NCBI GenBank assembly: GCA_949751835.1
Contig: CATKHK010000042.1
Span: forward strand, 124,001 to 188,000
Origin: Blepharisma japonicum
Lineage: Eukaryota; Ciliophora; Heterotrichea; Heterotrichida; Blepharismidae
Direction of reading: 5' to 3'
Length of the DNA: 64,000 bases
The translations under genes were made by a program, and so were the position numbers. Of this stretch, positions 1-9,694 are shown piece after piece. The notes beneath the pieces were generated by a model, which saw only the letters and a program-made list of their open reading frames with translations, had not been told where the DNA came from and searched no databases. Position 1 is the stretch's first letter; each line of letters opens with the position of its first letter.

Positions 1-966
1 AATATCCGATATATAGGACTTGAAACTATGGCAAAGCTTGCTGAACATCCTGATGGCCAATATATGATAGAAAGACACCAAAGCACTGTGATGATTTCTT
101 TAAAAGACCCTGACATTTCTATCAGAAAAAGAGCTTTAGACGTGCTTTTCGGGATGTGCAAACAGAGCAATGCTAATGAAATTGTAGGAGAATTATTAGA
201 TAGTCTCCCTGAAGCACAGTTTAATATTAAAGAAGATTTAGTGCTTAAAACTGCACTATTAGCAGAAAGATTTGGCCAGAATTTGAAGTGGTATATTGAT
301 GTAATAATAAGGCTAATTACTTTTGCAGGAGATTATGTGTCAAATGATATATGGCATCGAGTAATCCAAGTTGTCACTGGTTTTGGTAACAATATTGATA
401 CAGAGCTACAAGAGTATGCAGCAACTCAAGCCTATAACGCTTTAAATAATTCCCATGCACACGAAAAAATGGTGAAAATGGGCTCATATTTGATAAGTGA
501 GTTTAGCCAATACATCGTTAGCAAGCCAGACATGAATCCTCAGGCTTTATTTGAAATTTTAAACAGACATTTCCCTGTATGCTCATCTGAAACTAAATGT
601 ATGGTCCTCACTGCATATATGAAGCTAAGTCACAATTACCCTGACCTTCTAATGTCTGCAATCCCAGTCTTCGAGCACCATACTATGCATATAGACCCAG
701 ATCTCCAGCAAAGAGCTATTGAATATTACAACCTCTGCAAAGACACTTATGAAGCCATCAGAAATGAAGTCCTAGACGTCATGCCTACCTTTAGCGAAGA
801 CATAAAAAACCAAAATATGCTTATTAGAAGAATGGTGCATATGGACCATCATATAGAAGCTGCCAAAACTGAGAAACCTGTAGAAATCAAGCCTAATAAT
901 ACTCCAGCTGCCCAGGCTCCTCAACAGCCCCCTAAGCCTGCAATTGTTGATCTTTTAGAAATTTAG
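1..966 (+). CDS. AP2A: AP-2 complex alpha-adaptin, 3' part, without appendage domain
   Basis: The reading frame is open from base 1, so the 5' end lies outside the window; 321 residues are visible, ending at UAG. The residues before the first ATG (NIRYIGLET) already match the adaptin trunk, so that ATG is internal. The visible helical-repeat trunk follows alpha-adaptin closely (WYIDVIIRLITFAGDYVS, then WHRVIQVV, then LQQRAIEYYNLC). Alpha-adaptin is the large subunit of the clathrin adaptor that selects plasma-membrane cargo for endocytosis. What is odd is the end: after the trunk there are only about 60 residues of Pro/Gln-rich linker finishing in DLLEI, which resembles a clathrin-box. The roughly 240-residue ear domain of animal and fungal alpha subunits is absent, and the eL29 gene starts 41 nt later, so there is no room for it. 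The family is clear; alpha rather than gamma is judged from trunk motifs. Confidence 0.85.
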   Translation, partial: NIRYIGLETMAKLAEHPDGQYMIERHQSTVMISLKDPDISIRKRALDVLFGMCKQSNANEIVGELLDSLPEAQFNIKEDLVLKTALLAERFGQNLKWYIDVIIRLITFAGDYVSNDIWHRVIQVVTGFGNNIDTELQEYAATQAYNALNNSHAHEKMVKMGSYLISEFSQYIVSKPDMNPQALFEILNRHFPVCSSETKCMVLTAYMKLSHNYPDLLMSAIPVFEHHTMHIDPDLQQRAIEYYNLCKDTYEAIRNEVLDVMPTFSEDIKNQNMLIRRMVHMDHHIEAAKTEKPVEIKPNNTPAAQAPQQPPKPAIVDLLEI

Positions 967-1007
967 TTAAGTTTATTTATAAATTAGCATCACTCGTTAT
1001 AAAGTAA

Positions 1008-1187
1008 ATGGCGAAGGAGAAAGTGCATTCGAGTCACAATCAAGGGCACAAGAACCATCGCAACGGGATCAAGAAACCTAAAAAGCAGCTTCATGAATCA
1101 CTCAGAGGCTGTGATTTGAAGTATAGGAAAAATAGACGCTTTGCCCAACTTCATGATCCAAACATACAACACCCCGTTTTAGCCTAA
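1008..1187 (+). CDS. RPL29: 60S ribosomal protein eL29
   Basis: A 59-residue, very basic protein starting MAKEKVHSSHNQGHKNHRNG and continuing with IKKPKKQLHESLRGCDLKYRKNRRFAQLH. The N-terminal N-Q-x2-K-x-HRNGIKKP block is diagnostic of eL29 (yeast and human MAKSKNHT..HRNGIKKP). eL29 is a small protein of the large ribosomal subunit surface. The ATG is preceded by an A-rich stretch (TAAAGTAA) and the frame ends at UAA. No intron is needed. It lies 41 nt after the alpha-adaptin stop and 96 nt before the riboflavin kinase gene, all on the same strand. Confidence 0.93.
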   Translation: MAKEKVHSSHNQGHKNHRNGIKKPKKQLHESLRGCDLKYRKNRRFAQLHDPNIQHPVLA

Positions 1188-1283
1188 TCTAAAGATTATT
1201 TTTAGCTATGATGCCTTATAATAAGTATAATAAAGATTAGCGATTACAAGAATTCCTAGAATTTTGTTATCAATACTTCAAAA

Positions 1284-2303
1284 ATGATGGCCTTAGCGAA
1301 GAAAATTGTAATTTTCGACGCTGAATTAATTTTCAATATCAGGGGTCTTCAGTTTTGTCTGGCGAGATCAAGTGAAGGGATTGCGTATGAGCTAAAGTCT
1401 GAGATATATCATAAAACTCTGATGGAAGGACTTAGGCTTTTAAATGCTGATGTTCCTAGTGAAATGTTGCGATCTTACTTAAATACTATTAGACCTACTA
1501 TTAATTCGTATCAGACATTAAAAGCGCTATCAGATTCTTCTTCACAGATCAAGCTGCTTAGTTTCTTTGAAAAAGACGTTCTGGAAACGACAATTGAATC
1601 TTTAAAGCCATTTAAAGAATTGCTAGGCGACTTAACTGAGCAGATTATCTATACTTCTGCCAGCACTATTTTGGAGGATCTCCTCCATATCAAGCAGCAT
1701 GAGCATCAAGTTATTGTTGCACACTTTGAGTCTGCTCAGATGCTAAAACAGAATGGATTTCAAGTCTCACATGTAAAATTCCCAAATGAGCCTGGAAATG
1801 ATGAAAGTATAAATAGCTTGAGAGCAATTTTACCAAGCCAACCAGAAGCTTATGATGACTATCAATTATGGAAAGCTTATTATCGGCTGCCAAACCCTTC
1901 TACTGTTAGAGGAAATATTATTCCAGGCTTTGGGAGAGGCAGCAAAGAGCTTGGGTTTCCGACTGCAAATTTAGACCTTATTAACCTTAATAATGCAAAT
2001 GATTTAGTCCCAGGAGTTTATGCAGGGGTTGCAAGATTTGCGGATGATTATAACACTCTTTATAAAACAGCTGTGTCAATTGGGTGAAATCCTTACTATG
2101 GAAATACTCAAAAAAGCATCGAGGCATATATAATGCATACATTTGAAAATAATTTATATAATAAAGAGCTCGAAGTCACGCTGATTGCTTATGTCAGAGC
2201 TGAATCAACCTTTTTTAGCCTTGAAGAGCTTATTGCAGCGATTACTTATGATGTTCGGTTAACAGACGAAATAGTTGATTTAGAAAACTTCTCTTCTAAC
2301 TAG
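1284..2303 (+). CDS. RFK: HAD-like domain fused to riboflavin kinase
   Basis: A 339-residue protein. The C-terminal third is riboflavin kinase, which makes FMN from riboflavin and ATP: GFGRGSKELGFPTANL (about residues 214-229) is the nucleotide/Mg-binding signature, and the block SIG-W-NPYYGNTQKSIEAYIMHTF contains the family's catalytic Glu. The W of that block is encoded by UGA (2085-2087), where a standard-code reading would stop. The N-terminal 190 residues look like a haloacid-dehalogenase fold, as in plant FMN hydrolase/riboflavin kinase fusions. Its first motif reads IFDAELIFN instead of DxDGT, so the nucleophile Asp is kept but the second Asp is Glu in a changed context; phosphatase activity is doubtful. 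The start could be either of the two adjacent ATGs at 1284 and 1287. It ends at UAG, convergent with the dipeptidase gene. Confidence 0.88.
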
Positions 2304-2440
2304 CAAATAAATCATTACGTATTCACAAATATAATTAAATTGCATAGATTAATTATTTTACTAACTTTATCTGTCCTAGCAGTATTATTTCCGATTTAAT
2401 ATAATTTATTATAATTCTAGAAAAAGAACTCTTAAATTAA

Positions 2441-3862
2441 TTAAGCCTTGGTTCTTCTTCCATGTTCAGCGAGGACTTCTGAAAGGCAGCACAAAAGCTT
2501 CTTCAAGTAAGCAATACTGAAGTTTTCATTTGCAGAGTGAGCGTTGCTATCAGAGCTCAAAATGCCAATAATCATGAATTGTGCTTGTGGGAATTCCTTT
2601 CCAAGCATGCCCATAAATGGTATACTTCCTCCTTCTCCCATCACTAAAAACTCTTTTCCAAAGTATTTATGGCCTGCAGTGTTAAGAGCATCACTTAGCC
2701 ATGGCTCCAAAGGATTTGGTGCAAATCCGTTCCCTTTGAATGGGATTTTTGCTTCAATTGTAGCTCCATATGGAGGGTCTTTAGTTATAACTTCGTGTAA
2801 CTTGGCAGCAGCAACTTCAGAATCGACCCCAGGAGGTAGTCTAACTGACAGTCTTAATGTTGTGCTTGGTCTTAACAAGTTTCCAGCATTAGCAAGATCT
2901 GGGAGTCCTTGTGCTCCAGTAACACACAATGTTGGTCTATAAGTTCTATTCAAAACGAGCTGGACTGAGTCTTCAGTTACAGGCTGCATTCCTGGCTGCC
3001 AATTAATCTTTCCAAGAAGGTTAGGTCCAAGTGCTCTAGCACAACCAGCTGCATGCTCATAGATTTCTGGAGTAATTTGAGTATAAAGTTCTGGAATCAA
3101 AATTTCTCCGCTTCTTGGGTCTTCAATTCTGTCTAAAATTTGTCTAAAGATTCTGAAACTAGAAGGTACAACTCCTGACACATCTCCTGAGTGTTGTCCT
3201 ACAGTTAAGACTTTTACAGTTACATCTAAAGCTGTGAATCCTCTTAAGCTGCCAGTCAACCAGAAATGTTCATAGTCTCCAATTCCTGAGTCCAAGCAGA
3301 CAATGATGTCAGGCTCTCCGATTTTATGTTTAAGTTTCCTAACATAGTCCATTAAATGGTCACTTCCACTTTCTTCTTCATTTTCACCGATGTAAACAAT
3401 TCTTCCACGAGGGATTTGGAGGTCATCCATAGTTTTTATGATAAGGGCTGCACTTGGTAATGCATAGCCATCATCAGCACCTCCTCTCCCATAGAGCTTG
3501 CCGTCTATGATTGCTGGGCTTGTGTTGTCTGCTCCTTCAATCCATCCTGAAAAGTGTGGCTGCTTATCCATGTGGCCGTACATGAGCACTGTTCCAAGAC
3601 CTGGGGCTGTTGCAGGGAATTCTGCAAAGAAAAGCCAAGGGATACCTGGTTCCTTTAAGATTTCGTGGGAAAACCCAGTAATGTTTAAGGATTTTACATA
3701 ATTCACAAGAATTGCCATTGCTTCCTCCATTTTGCCATTAGTCTCCCAATCTTTGTCAAAAGCTGGGGAAAGACTTGGGACTCTGATATAATCCATTAAG
3801 GTTGGAATGATGCCATTGTCAACACCTGCTTCTAATCTTTCTCTAAGACTTTCAGAATCCAT
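2441..3862 (-). CDS. CNDP2: Cytosolic non-specific dipeptidase (M20 family)
   Basis: A 473-residue metallopeptidase close in length and sequence to animal CNDP2, which hydrolyses dipeptides such as Cys-Gly using two metal ions. All landmarks are visible: GHMDKQP (His about residue 97), GRGGADDGYA (bridging Asp about 130), ENEEESGS (general base and metal Glu about 163-164), CLDSGIGDY (metal Asp) and the C-terminal NAHSANE (metal His). I start at the ATG giving MDSESLRERL, preceded by an A-rich stretch; an in-frame ATG 13 codons upstream exists but adds hydrophobic residues not expected for this cytosolic enzyme. No intron or UGA codon is needed. Confidence 0.92.
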   Translation of the reverse strand: MDSESLRERLEAGVDNGIIPTLMDYIRVPSLSPAFDKDWETNGKMEEAMAILVNYVKSLNITGFSHEILKEPGIPWLFFAEFPATAPGLGTVLMYGHMDKQPHFSGWIEGADNTSPAIIDGKLYGRGGADDGYALPSAALIIKTMDDLQIPRGRIVYIGENEEESGSDHLMDYVRKLKHKIGEPDIIVCLDSGIGDYEHFWLTGSLRGFTALDVTVKVLTVGQHSGDVSGVVPSSFRIFRQILDRIEDPRSGEILIPELYTQITPEIYEHAAGCARALGPNLLGKINWQPGMQPVTEDSVQLVLNRTYRPTLCVTGAQGLPDLANAGNLLRPSTTLRLSVRLPPGVDSEVAAAKLHEVITKDPPYGATIEAKIPFKGNGFAPNPLEPWLSDALNTAGHKYFGKEFLVMGEGGSIPFMGMLGKEFPQAQFMIIGILSSDSNAHSANENFSIAYLKKLLCCLSEVLAEHGRRTKA

Positions 3863-3976
3863 ATTTATAGAGACAAAAAGTAATGGTACAAATAAATGCA
3901 CAAATTGTTAATTTATAGTTTATCAAATAGGGAATAAAAACCTTTACAAATTGAAACTCCATTTAAAAGCTTATAA

Positions 3977-4579
3977 ATGTGGAGACCATTCCAAAATTAT
4001 TTTGTGAATCATTCTTTTGATAGCTACTCAAAACAGCATGATCGAGTCAATGTTTTATCACTAAATCCTGTAGTAAAAAAAGAAAAGCCCAAATTTGATT
4101 TAAATTTGCTTTATCCTTATAATTTGAAGGCTGAAGAAAAGAAAGAAAGAGAAAATAGGCTAAAAGAGCTGCAAGAAAGAGTTAAAAGCCAAAGAGAATT
4201 GATAAAGGAAAGGGATTTAATTTCGAAAATGAAGGGTGAATTGAAAACTCAGAGATATACTTATGAAATGATTAGATATAAAGAAAAGAAAAACGAAGAA
4301 ATCAAAAGAATTAGAGAAATTATTGGGAAAAGAAAATCTAGCCCTAAACAAATTAATACTTCTAGAGCAAGAATTGATGATAATCTGAGCTTTTTTATTA
4401 CTGAAAGGGATAGCATCAAACGTGCGAGCTCTAAAAGAATGCTTCCAAGTTTTCCATTAAAAAGCCAAAGAAAAAGCGTTGTCAGCTTTAAAACAAAAGA
4501 CGTATCAAAATCACGAGATGAAAGTATCAAAAGAAATTTATCACTACCTAAAAGTATCGATGGAAATAGAAGTGGCTAA
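3977..4579 (+). CDS. Hypothetical basic coiled-coil protein
   Basis: A 200-residue, Lys/Arg/Glu-rich protein ending at UAA. After about 50 residues containing FDLNLLYPYNLKAEEKK it forms a charged helical stretch (about residues 50-120; KERENRLKELQERVKSQREL and on), probably a coiled coil, then a Ser/Lys-rich disordered tail. I do not recognise the family. The start ATG (MWRPFQNYF) is the first in frame and lies only 114 nt from the divergent start of the dipeptidase gene, so the two may share a promoter region (3863-3976). Confidence 0.6.
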   Translation: MWRPFQNYFVNHSFDSYSKQHDRVNVLSLNPVVKKEKPKFDLNLLYPYNLKAEEKKERENRLKELQERVKSQRELIKERDLISKMKGELKTQRYTYEMIRYKEKKNEEIKRIREIIGKRKSSPKQINTSRARIDDNLSFFITERDSIKRASSKRMLPSFPLKSQRKSVVSFKTKDVSKSRDESIKRNLSLPKSIDGNRSG

Positions 4580-4775
4580 ACCCTTGCTCAATATTTTTCA
4601 ATTTTCAAGACCGAAATAATTATTAATTTATTTTTAGATTATTATAAGCTTGTATTTTATAGTTAGACTCTTTCAATAGAAATTAATTCTCTACTAATTT
4701 ATTTTGATAGATTAATTCAATTTGAATCTTGAACTCAAAGTGTATTGACTCATAATGAAATGTTAAATTTTCAAA

Positions 4776-5699
4776 TTATACAATCTTTTGGGTATCACTA
4801 CTTTGATAATGCACCATCGACAGATCGCTTCTGCACTCCTGATTGTTATGGAAAACTTTCTTTTTACATTTATTGCAAAGCCTCTTCTCTAATTCTGCAA
4901 TTGCAACTTTTCCATCCATAATATGTTCAAAATGTTCAGCCTGATTAGCCAAATTATTTCTTTTTTCCAATAATAAATCCAGCCTTTTGGATCACTCTTC
5001 TTTTTCTTTTTTTTTAGCTTCACATTTTTCTGATCACTCTCGTTTCGATAAATTTAAATCAGAAATTGTTTTTTCTAAATTTTCAATTGAAATTCTTTGA
5101 TCGGATGATCTATGCTTTTCTTCATCAAGCTGATTTTGCAGTTTTTGCATTTTTTGTTCGTGTTGGGCTTTCATTGATTTTTTGACAAATTCAAATTCGT
5201 TGATTTTGGCTGTTTTATCAAACCTTTCCCTGTTTAATCTGTCATAACAACCTTTAGCTGATCTTAATTCTTCGTGAACCCTTTCTAAATTTTCTTTTAG
5301 CTCTTCTCTGACAATTTGTCTAGTTTGGTTTTCGTCACATTGGTTGCATATCCTTCTCTTTTTAGGATTGTCTCCAAAAGCCTTTTTCTGAGAATCTTCT
5401 CCACATACAGCTTGCAGGCAGATTTTGCAGGTATATTTTAAGCCTAACTTGAATTTTTTCCCACAAATGTGACAATTTTTGCTTTGGTTGACTTTAGGGG
5501 AAGCTGAGCCAGCAAATGTACCTCTCATTAAATTTTTACGCTCAGTCTTGGGTGGTTCTTTAATTGTCAACTTTATTGAGTCAACTCCTGGGGAAAGTTC
5601 TGATGCAGGAGTTTTCGGTTCGCTAATTTTTGGATCTTCTTCTGATATAGTAAAGGTTGACCTGACGACTACTCCATTGAAGGAAGATTTAGAAATCAT
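4776..5699 (-). CDS. FYVE-like zinc-finger and coiled-coil protein
   Basis: A 307-residue protein in one frame once UGA is read as Trp (two UGA codons, one at 5034-5036). A Cys cluster at about residues 76-121 (CHICG, then YTCKIC, VCGED, and RICNQC: seven cysteines) resembles the FYVE/rabphilin zinc-finger superfamily, but the basic RHHCR phosphoinositide motif of true FYVE domains is missing. It is followed by about 130 residues of charged coiled coil and a second cysteine motif near the C-terminus (LCNKCKKKV). This organisation suggests a membrane-trafficking or scaffold protein, but that is inference. It ends at UAA. Confidence 0.65.
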
Positions 5700-6164
5700 T
5701 TAAGTTTGTAAAATATGAAGTTGCATGATTTTGACAAGGGTTTAATCTATTAATAATTAGTAATAAAATCACCTTTGCTGTATTTATGATATTAACTTCA
5801 TGAATAGCTATTTCAATGCAAATACATTTTGATAAAATCAACAAAGTTAATCTATAAATTAAATTATATTATTATTAAATTTCTATTAAGTGTGATCTAT
5901 AAAATTATTATTGCTGAAAACAACTAAAAAGTGATTAGCTTTTAAATTAATCAATATTTTATTAGGCTATCATAATGCCTGAATCCCTGAATAAATCTTC
6001 TATTAATAAAGATTTTCTCATTTCAGCTATTGATAAAACTTCATATATTCGCTTCTAAAGGCGTTCTGATATAATGCTTGACCTCTTTTTTATATTGCTA
6101 ATGCCATCTATTCTAGAAACATCTATTGCCTTTAAAGAAAATACCTCTAGGAAATCTATAAAAA
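5700..6164. other. Intergenic region between divergent genes
   Basis: A 465-nt AT-rich gap between the divergent zinc-finger/coiled-coil and RING genes. It contains a 27-codon ATG-initiated reading frame (about 5974-6057) with no recognisable product, and no tRNA, repeat or intron signal that I could identify. It presumably holds both promoters. Confidence 0.5.
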
Positions 6165-6794
6165 ATGAATTCAGACTATCATATGAAAAGTTTCCACTGC
6201 GACGCATGCCAAAGAGATTATTTACAAGACTTAAGTCAACCCCTGAAATGCTCAAATTGTTTATCTCAATCAGTCCGCGATAAGACTCCAAACCCTCAAT
6301 TGCAATCTTTCCCGTCCACATCCGGACGTGAAGAAAGCGCTTCACAAAGCATAAATCAACCTCTCTATGATCTGCATATACATCGAATTTTTAATCTAAT
6401 GCCAGATGGCTCTGTAATTGTGACGCAAACAAATATATATGTCCCAGTATCTTCAAGGAATACAAATACTCAAGATTTTGTAAATTTTTCATCGTTCATG
6501 AATTTCGTATCACTTCTAGATATATTAAACCAAGCCCAACAAAGTCAGCAAGGCTCTCCGCCTGCTTCTGAAGAGACTATTAATTCTCTGCCCTTAATTA
6601 ACTGCGCAGATGCAAAATCAGTATGCCCAATTTGTCAGGATAACTATAGAGAAGAAGATAAAATACGGCAAATGCCTTGCAAGCATGATTTTCACGATAG
6701 CTGCCTTTCAACATGGCTTAGAATGCACAATACTTGTCCTGTATGCAGATTTCAGCTTTCGAGTCAAGATTTCTCACAAGTTCCTGTATCATAA
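6165..6794 (+). CDS. RING-H2 E3 ubiquitin ligase with N-terminal zinc ribbon
   Basis: A 209-residue protein. Residues 11-32 hold two CxxC pairs (HCDAC and KCSNC), like the N-terminal zinc finger of RNF115/RNF126. The C-terminal 45 residues are a canonical RING-H2: VCPICQDNY, then MPCKHDFHDSCLSTWL, then TCPVC. The RING binds an E2 enzyme and promotes ubiquitin transfer, and the N-terminal finger of RNF126-type proteins binds ubiquitin. The chosen ATG sits after AAAAA and gives MNSDYHMKSF; a second ATG six codons later is possible. The gene ends at UAA and has no intron. Confidence 0.88.
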   Translation: MNSDYHMKSFHCDACQRDYLQDLSQPLKCSNCLSQSVRDKTPNPQLQSFPSTSGREESASQSINQPLYDLHIHRIFNLMPDGSVIVTQTNIYVPVSSRNTNTQDFVNFSSFMNFVSLLDILNQAQQSQQGSPPASEETINSLPLINCADAKSVCPICQDNYREEDKIRQMPCKHDFHDSCLSTWLRMHNTCPVCRFQLSSQDFSQVPVS

Positions 6795-6887
6795 TTAATT
6801 TATTTAAATTTTATTTATTCTAGTCTTATAGATGATAAAGTCTAATTAAAATTGGATGAATTAAATGTGTCCTCAGTTATAAGATAA

Positions 6888-7595
6888 ATGGGTTGCTGTT
6901 CATCCTTAAACATCGTCCAGCCTCCGCAACAACTACTTCAGCTACCCGCCCAAGAATTGACTATCAGGAAGAATGAGCGAGAATCCCTTTTCGCTAAAAA
7001 ACCATTGCAGAAAATAGTGGAAAGCTTCAAAAGAGAAGGCCTCCAAAAGCAATTAAGCATACCCCAGCTCAAAAGAGCACTCCATGAGCTCGGGTTAAAT
7101 CGTTCTGCAATGGAAGAGCCAGATAATCCTTTATTTAAGTACTTTACTTCCTTTGAGGATGGAAAATTATTGGATTTAACAAAAATCATTGCATCAGCAG
7201 TTCTTTTATCAACTAGTGAAATTGATAAGAAATTAAAAGTCTTGTTTGAGGAATACAAAGATAATAATGATCGTCTCCTAAAGCCAGGAAATTTGAGGAA
7301 AATGGTTTTGGATTTATTTGTGGTGAGTCTTCATCATACACCATTGCTGGCTATTGGAGAAGGCCCGGATAAATTAAGCTCAGAGGAGATTTCCGAATAT
7401 GGCGAATCTTTGAGCCAAGAAGAAGACAAATATATCGAAGAAACTTATAAAGTTTTATTGGGAAAAAGTGAAGATTTAGGAATCAAGGAACTCGAAATTG
7501 CATTCAGTGAGCATAGTGAAGTTTCGAGAATTTTAAGTTCCGGCGGTTTAAGGGAGTTCATCTTACATAAGTATAAAGCGACTATTAATTTATAA
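6888..7595 (+). CDS. Hypothetical, probably N-myristoylated EF-hand-like protein
   Basis: A 235-residue mainly helical protein beginning MGCCSS, a classic N-myristoylation plus palmitoylation signal (Gly2, Cys3, Cys4), so it is probably tethered to a membrane. Repeated helix-loop-helix stretches (ESFKREGLQKQLSIPQLKRAL; LFEEYKDNNDRLLKPGNLRKMV) look like EF-hand-type units, but their loops lack the regular Asp/Glu calcium ligands, so calcium binding is not supported. No specific family is recognised. The ATG follows GATAA, and the gene is 93 nt downstream of the RING gene on the same strand. It ends at UAA. Confidence 0.62.
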   Translation: MGCCSSLNIVQPPQQLLQLPAQELTIRKNERESLFAKKPLQKIVESFKREGLQKQLSIPQLKRALHELGLNRSAMEEPDNPLFKYFTSFEDGKLLDLTKIIASAVLLSTSEIDKKLKVLFEEYKDNNDRLLKPGNLRKMVLDLFVVSLHHTPLLAIGEGPDKLSSEEISEYGESLSQEEDKYIEETYKVLLGKSEDLGIKELEIAFSEHSEVSRILSSGGLREFILHKYKATINL

Positions 7596-7694
7596 CTCCT
7601 TGCTTTTTAAATCTTTTCAATAGCTGATAATTGTAACTGGAAAGGTCTAAGTAAAATTTAAAAATTTTTTTAATTAGAGAAATTTAAAAAATAC

Positions 7695-8699
7695 CTAAGA
7701 ACTACCATTGGCAATATAGTCAAAAATTTTTTCCGCAGCATCTATTTTTGCTTCCAGTATTCCATTAATAGCAATTAATTTTCAAATATCGCCATCTACT
7801 TCATTAATCGCAGTTATTCTAGTTCCAGATTCCCTAGAAACATCTTTAAAAATATGACCAAAGTCATTAAGTGTGTCCTTGCGAATTAACATTTTTAAAT
7901 CTAAATCACTTGAACTGTAAATTGATTTGATTCCCGAGATTATTCTATCTATTACAACATTCAATGATTTTTTAACTTGAGATGATTGGCCGAGGAGAAT
8001 CTATGTAATGTTTACCACAATTTGTTCATTGCCTTTGGAAAACTTTTCTTCATTTTTAACAACTTTAATTTCTACAATAAATTCTGTTTTTATTCATTTT
8101 ATAAACGATCCATGCTTGCCTATGATATATTTAGCACACTCTTCTGGTATAACAAATTTTATACTTTTATGATCTGCTGGAAATTTTGGCTTAGAAGAAT
8201 AGCTCCTTTCTACTATTAAAGAGTAAATACATTTTATTGCGAGGCCTAAGTCTGATGGTCTGCCCTCAAGGTTTATTTGCCGTTCTCTTAAATTTGGGAT
8301 AAGTTTGCACATGATAACAGTTGAATGAGAATAAGATTGCAACCCTTGAAGTTGTTTGCCATATTTAGCTGTCAAAATCCCAACGATATTATCCGGGACA
8401 AGAATTTTCAAAGATAAAATAGGCTGTTCTTGACTGCTAAGAAATAAATTAAAGATAAGCTTTACAACTGAGTATTTTTCACTAGATGACGGACCATAAA
8501 TATAAACAATACCATCATCATAGCTTTCCAGGCCTGTTTCTGATGAAACATGAATTCTGTCAATTCTGTATCTCGAAACTGCATTTTCAAAGATTTTGTA
8601 GAGTTCTCTTGTGAATTTCTTCTTTGGAAATGCTAAAATAAGAGGAAACAGTGGGGTTTCACAAATAGGACTTCTAGATCTCGATCTGTAAGCTTTCAT
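7695..8699 (-). CDS. Multi-KH-domain RNA-binding protein
   Basis: 329 residues after removing a 15-nt intron (8001-8015) and reading one UGA as Trp near the C-terminus. A third in-frame UGA-Trp codon (8094-8096) falls inside the best KH domain. The protein starts MKAYRSRSRSP and carries three or four KH-type units. The clearest is IKFVIPEECAKYIIGKHGSFIK with an intact GxxG loop (GKHG), continuing across the intron into QIVILLGQSS. An earlier unit (LKILVPDNIVGILTAKYGKQL) has a degenerate loop, and the last one (LKMLIRKDTLNDFGHIFKDV) is also atypical. KH proteins of the PCBP/Nova type bind single-stranded RNA. The junction restores the KH beta strand exactly, which supports the intron. It ends at UAG. 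Confidence 0.8.
8001..8015 (-). other. 15-nt intron in KH gene
   Basis: On the minus strand the intron is GTAAACATTACATAG. Without removal the frame hits UAG at its 3' end; with removal the KH-domain strand reads NEQIV-ILLG without a break. It has an A at position 10 (six from the end). Confidence 0.85.
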
Positions 8700-8858
8700 A
8701 TATTATTTGGGGGATACCACTGATCTTTATTTCATTACTTATTTGGTGTGTTTAGAATTTGAGTAATTAATATGTAAAATCAAATTGAAACTCCGAAAAC
8801 CCCTTTTCCTCAAACCCGAAAACTTATGAATATAAAAATATAAAATAAAGAAAGCATA

Positions 8859-9200
8859 ATGGTAGACTTCCAAGAACCTTTTTTTGGAATATGTAGAGAT
8901 CGTTGGCCTTGCGCTATTGCTTGTCTTATCCCAGGTGGATATTGTTGACTTCAATCAAAAACCACTTCAATTGTAAATGGTGGGCATTTCCTTGGGCCTT
9001 TTTTAAATGTTTGTTTAGGAATGTGTCTTGGAGCAGCACTAAACCGAAGAAAAATTCGAGATGCTTTCTTAATTGATGGGCATTTCATTACTGATTGTTT
9101 GGCTCACCTTTTTTGTCCGATTTGTGCAGCAACACAAGAATATAGAGAAGTTTGCCGAAGGATTGGCCCATCAAAAACCTTTGTATTGATGACTTCATAA
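8859..9200 (+). CDS. Small PLAC8-type cysteine-rich protein
   Basis: A 113-residue protein seen only when UGA (in GGYCW) is read as Trp. Features of the PLAC8/DUF614 family are visible: an N-terminal FGICRDRWPCAIACLIPGG segment, a hydrophobic Gly/Cys-rich stretch (FLGPFLNVCLGMCLGAALNRRKIR), and the C-terminal FCPICAATQEYREV, equivalent to the family's CPxC..Q..REL motif. PLAC8 proteins are small membrane-associated proteins linked to cell size, metal tolerance or calcium influx in plants and animals; the role here is unknown. The ATG follows AAAGCATA and the stop is UAA. Confidence 0.82.
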
Positions 9201-9694
9201 TTTTTTCTGAAAATATAGCAGATACATCTAAATATTATTTAAAGTAGAAATGTAAATTTATGCTATCTCATATTATTCCAAAAATAAAATAAAATCTGAT
9301 TTAAATATTTTAAGATGAGCCAATGCTTTTTATAGGCAGAGTCAAAGCAGATGTGCATAATACCAATAATTAAATAATTATAGGATTATATCTAATTCAT
9401 CTCTTGCTAGCTTATTGCCATTAAATTCGAGTATTGGCTTTTCTTCATATCTAGATATCTGGGTTGGTAGCTATCATAAACCTTAGCGATTTTAAAGGGC
9501 AAATTTCAATTTATAAAATCAAAAATATAAAAAGGGGTAACAAATGATCATCTGCTTAATAGTTTCCTAAAAGAAGCTTCGCCTTATCAAATTTGAATAT
9601 CAAGTATCCATTTTATAGTCCATTTATTTAAGATTACACGTAAGTACCCAAATTATTTATTGAATCCATTAATCTAATCTCTTATAATAAATCA
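9201..9694. other. Intergenic region upstream of enolase
   Basis: A 494-nt AT-rich gap. I see no open frame of useful length, no tRNA and no clear repeat. It presumably holds the enolase promoter; no motif is strong enough to name. Confidence 0.5.

Noticed and set aside
5974-6057. 27-codon ATG frame upstream of the RING gene, and a following frame overlapping its start
   Set aside because: Too short, no similarity, and the RING-H2 frame with its N-terminal zinc ribbon accounts for the region from 6165.
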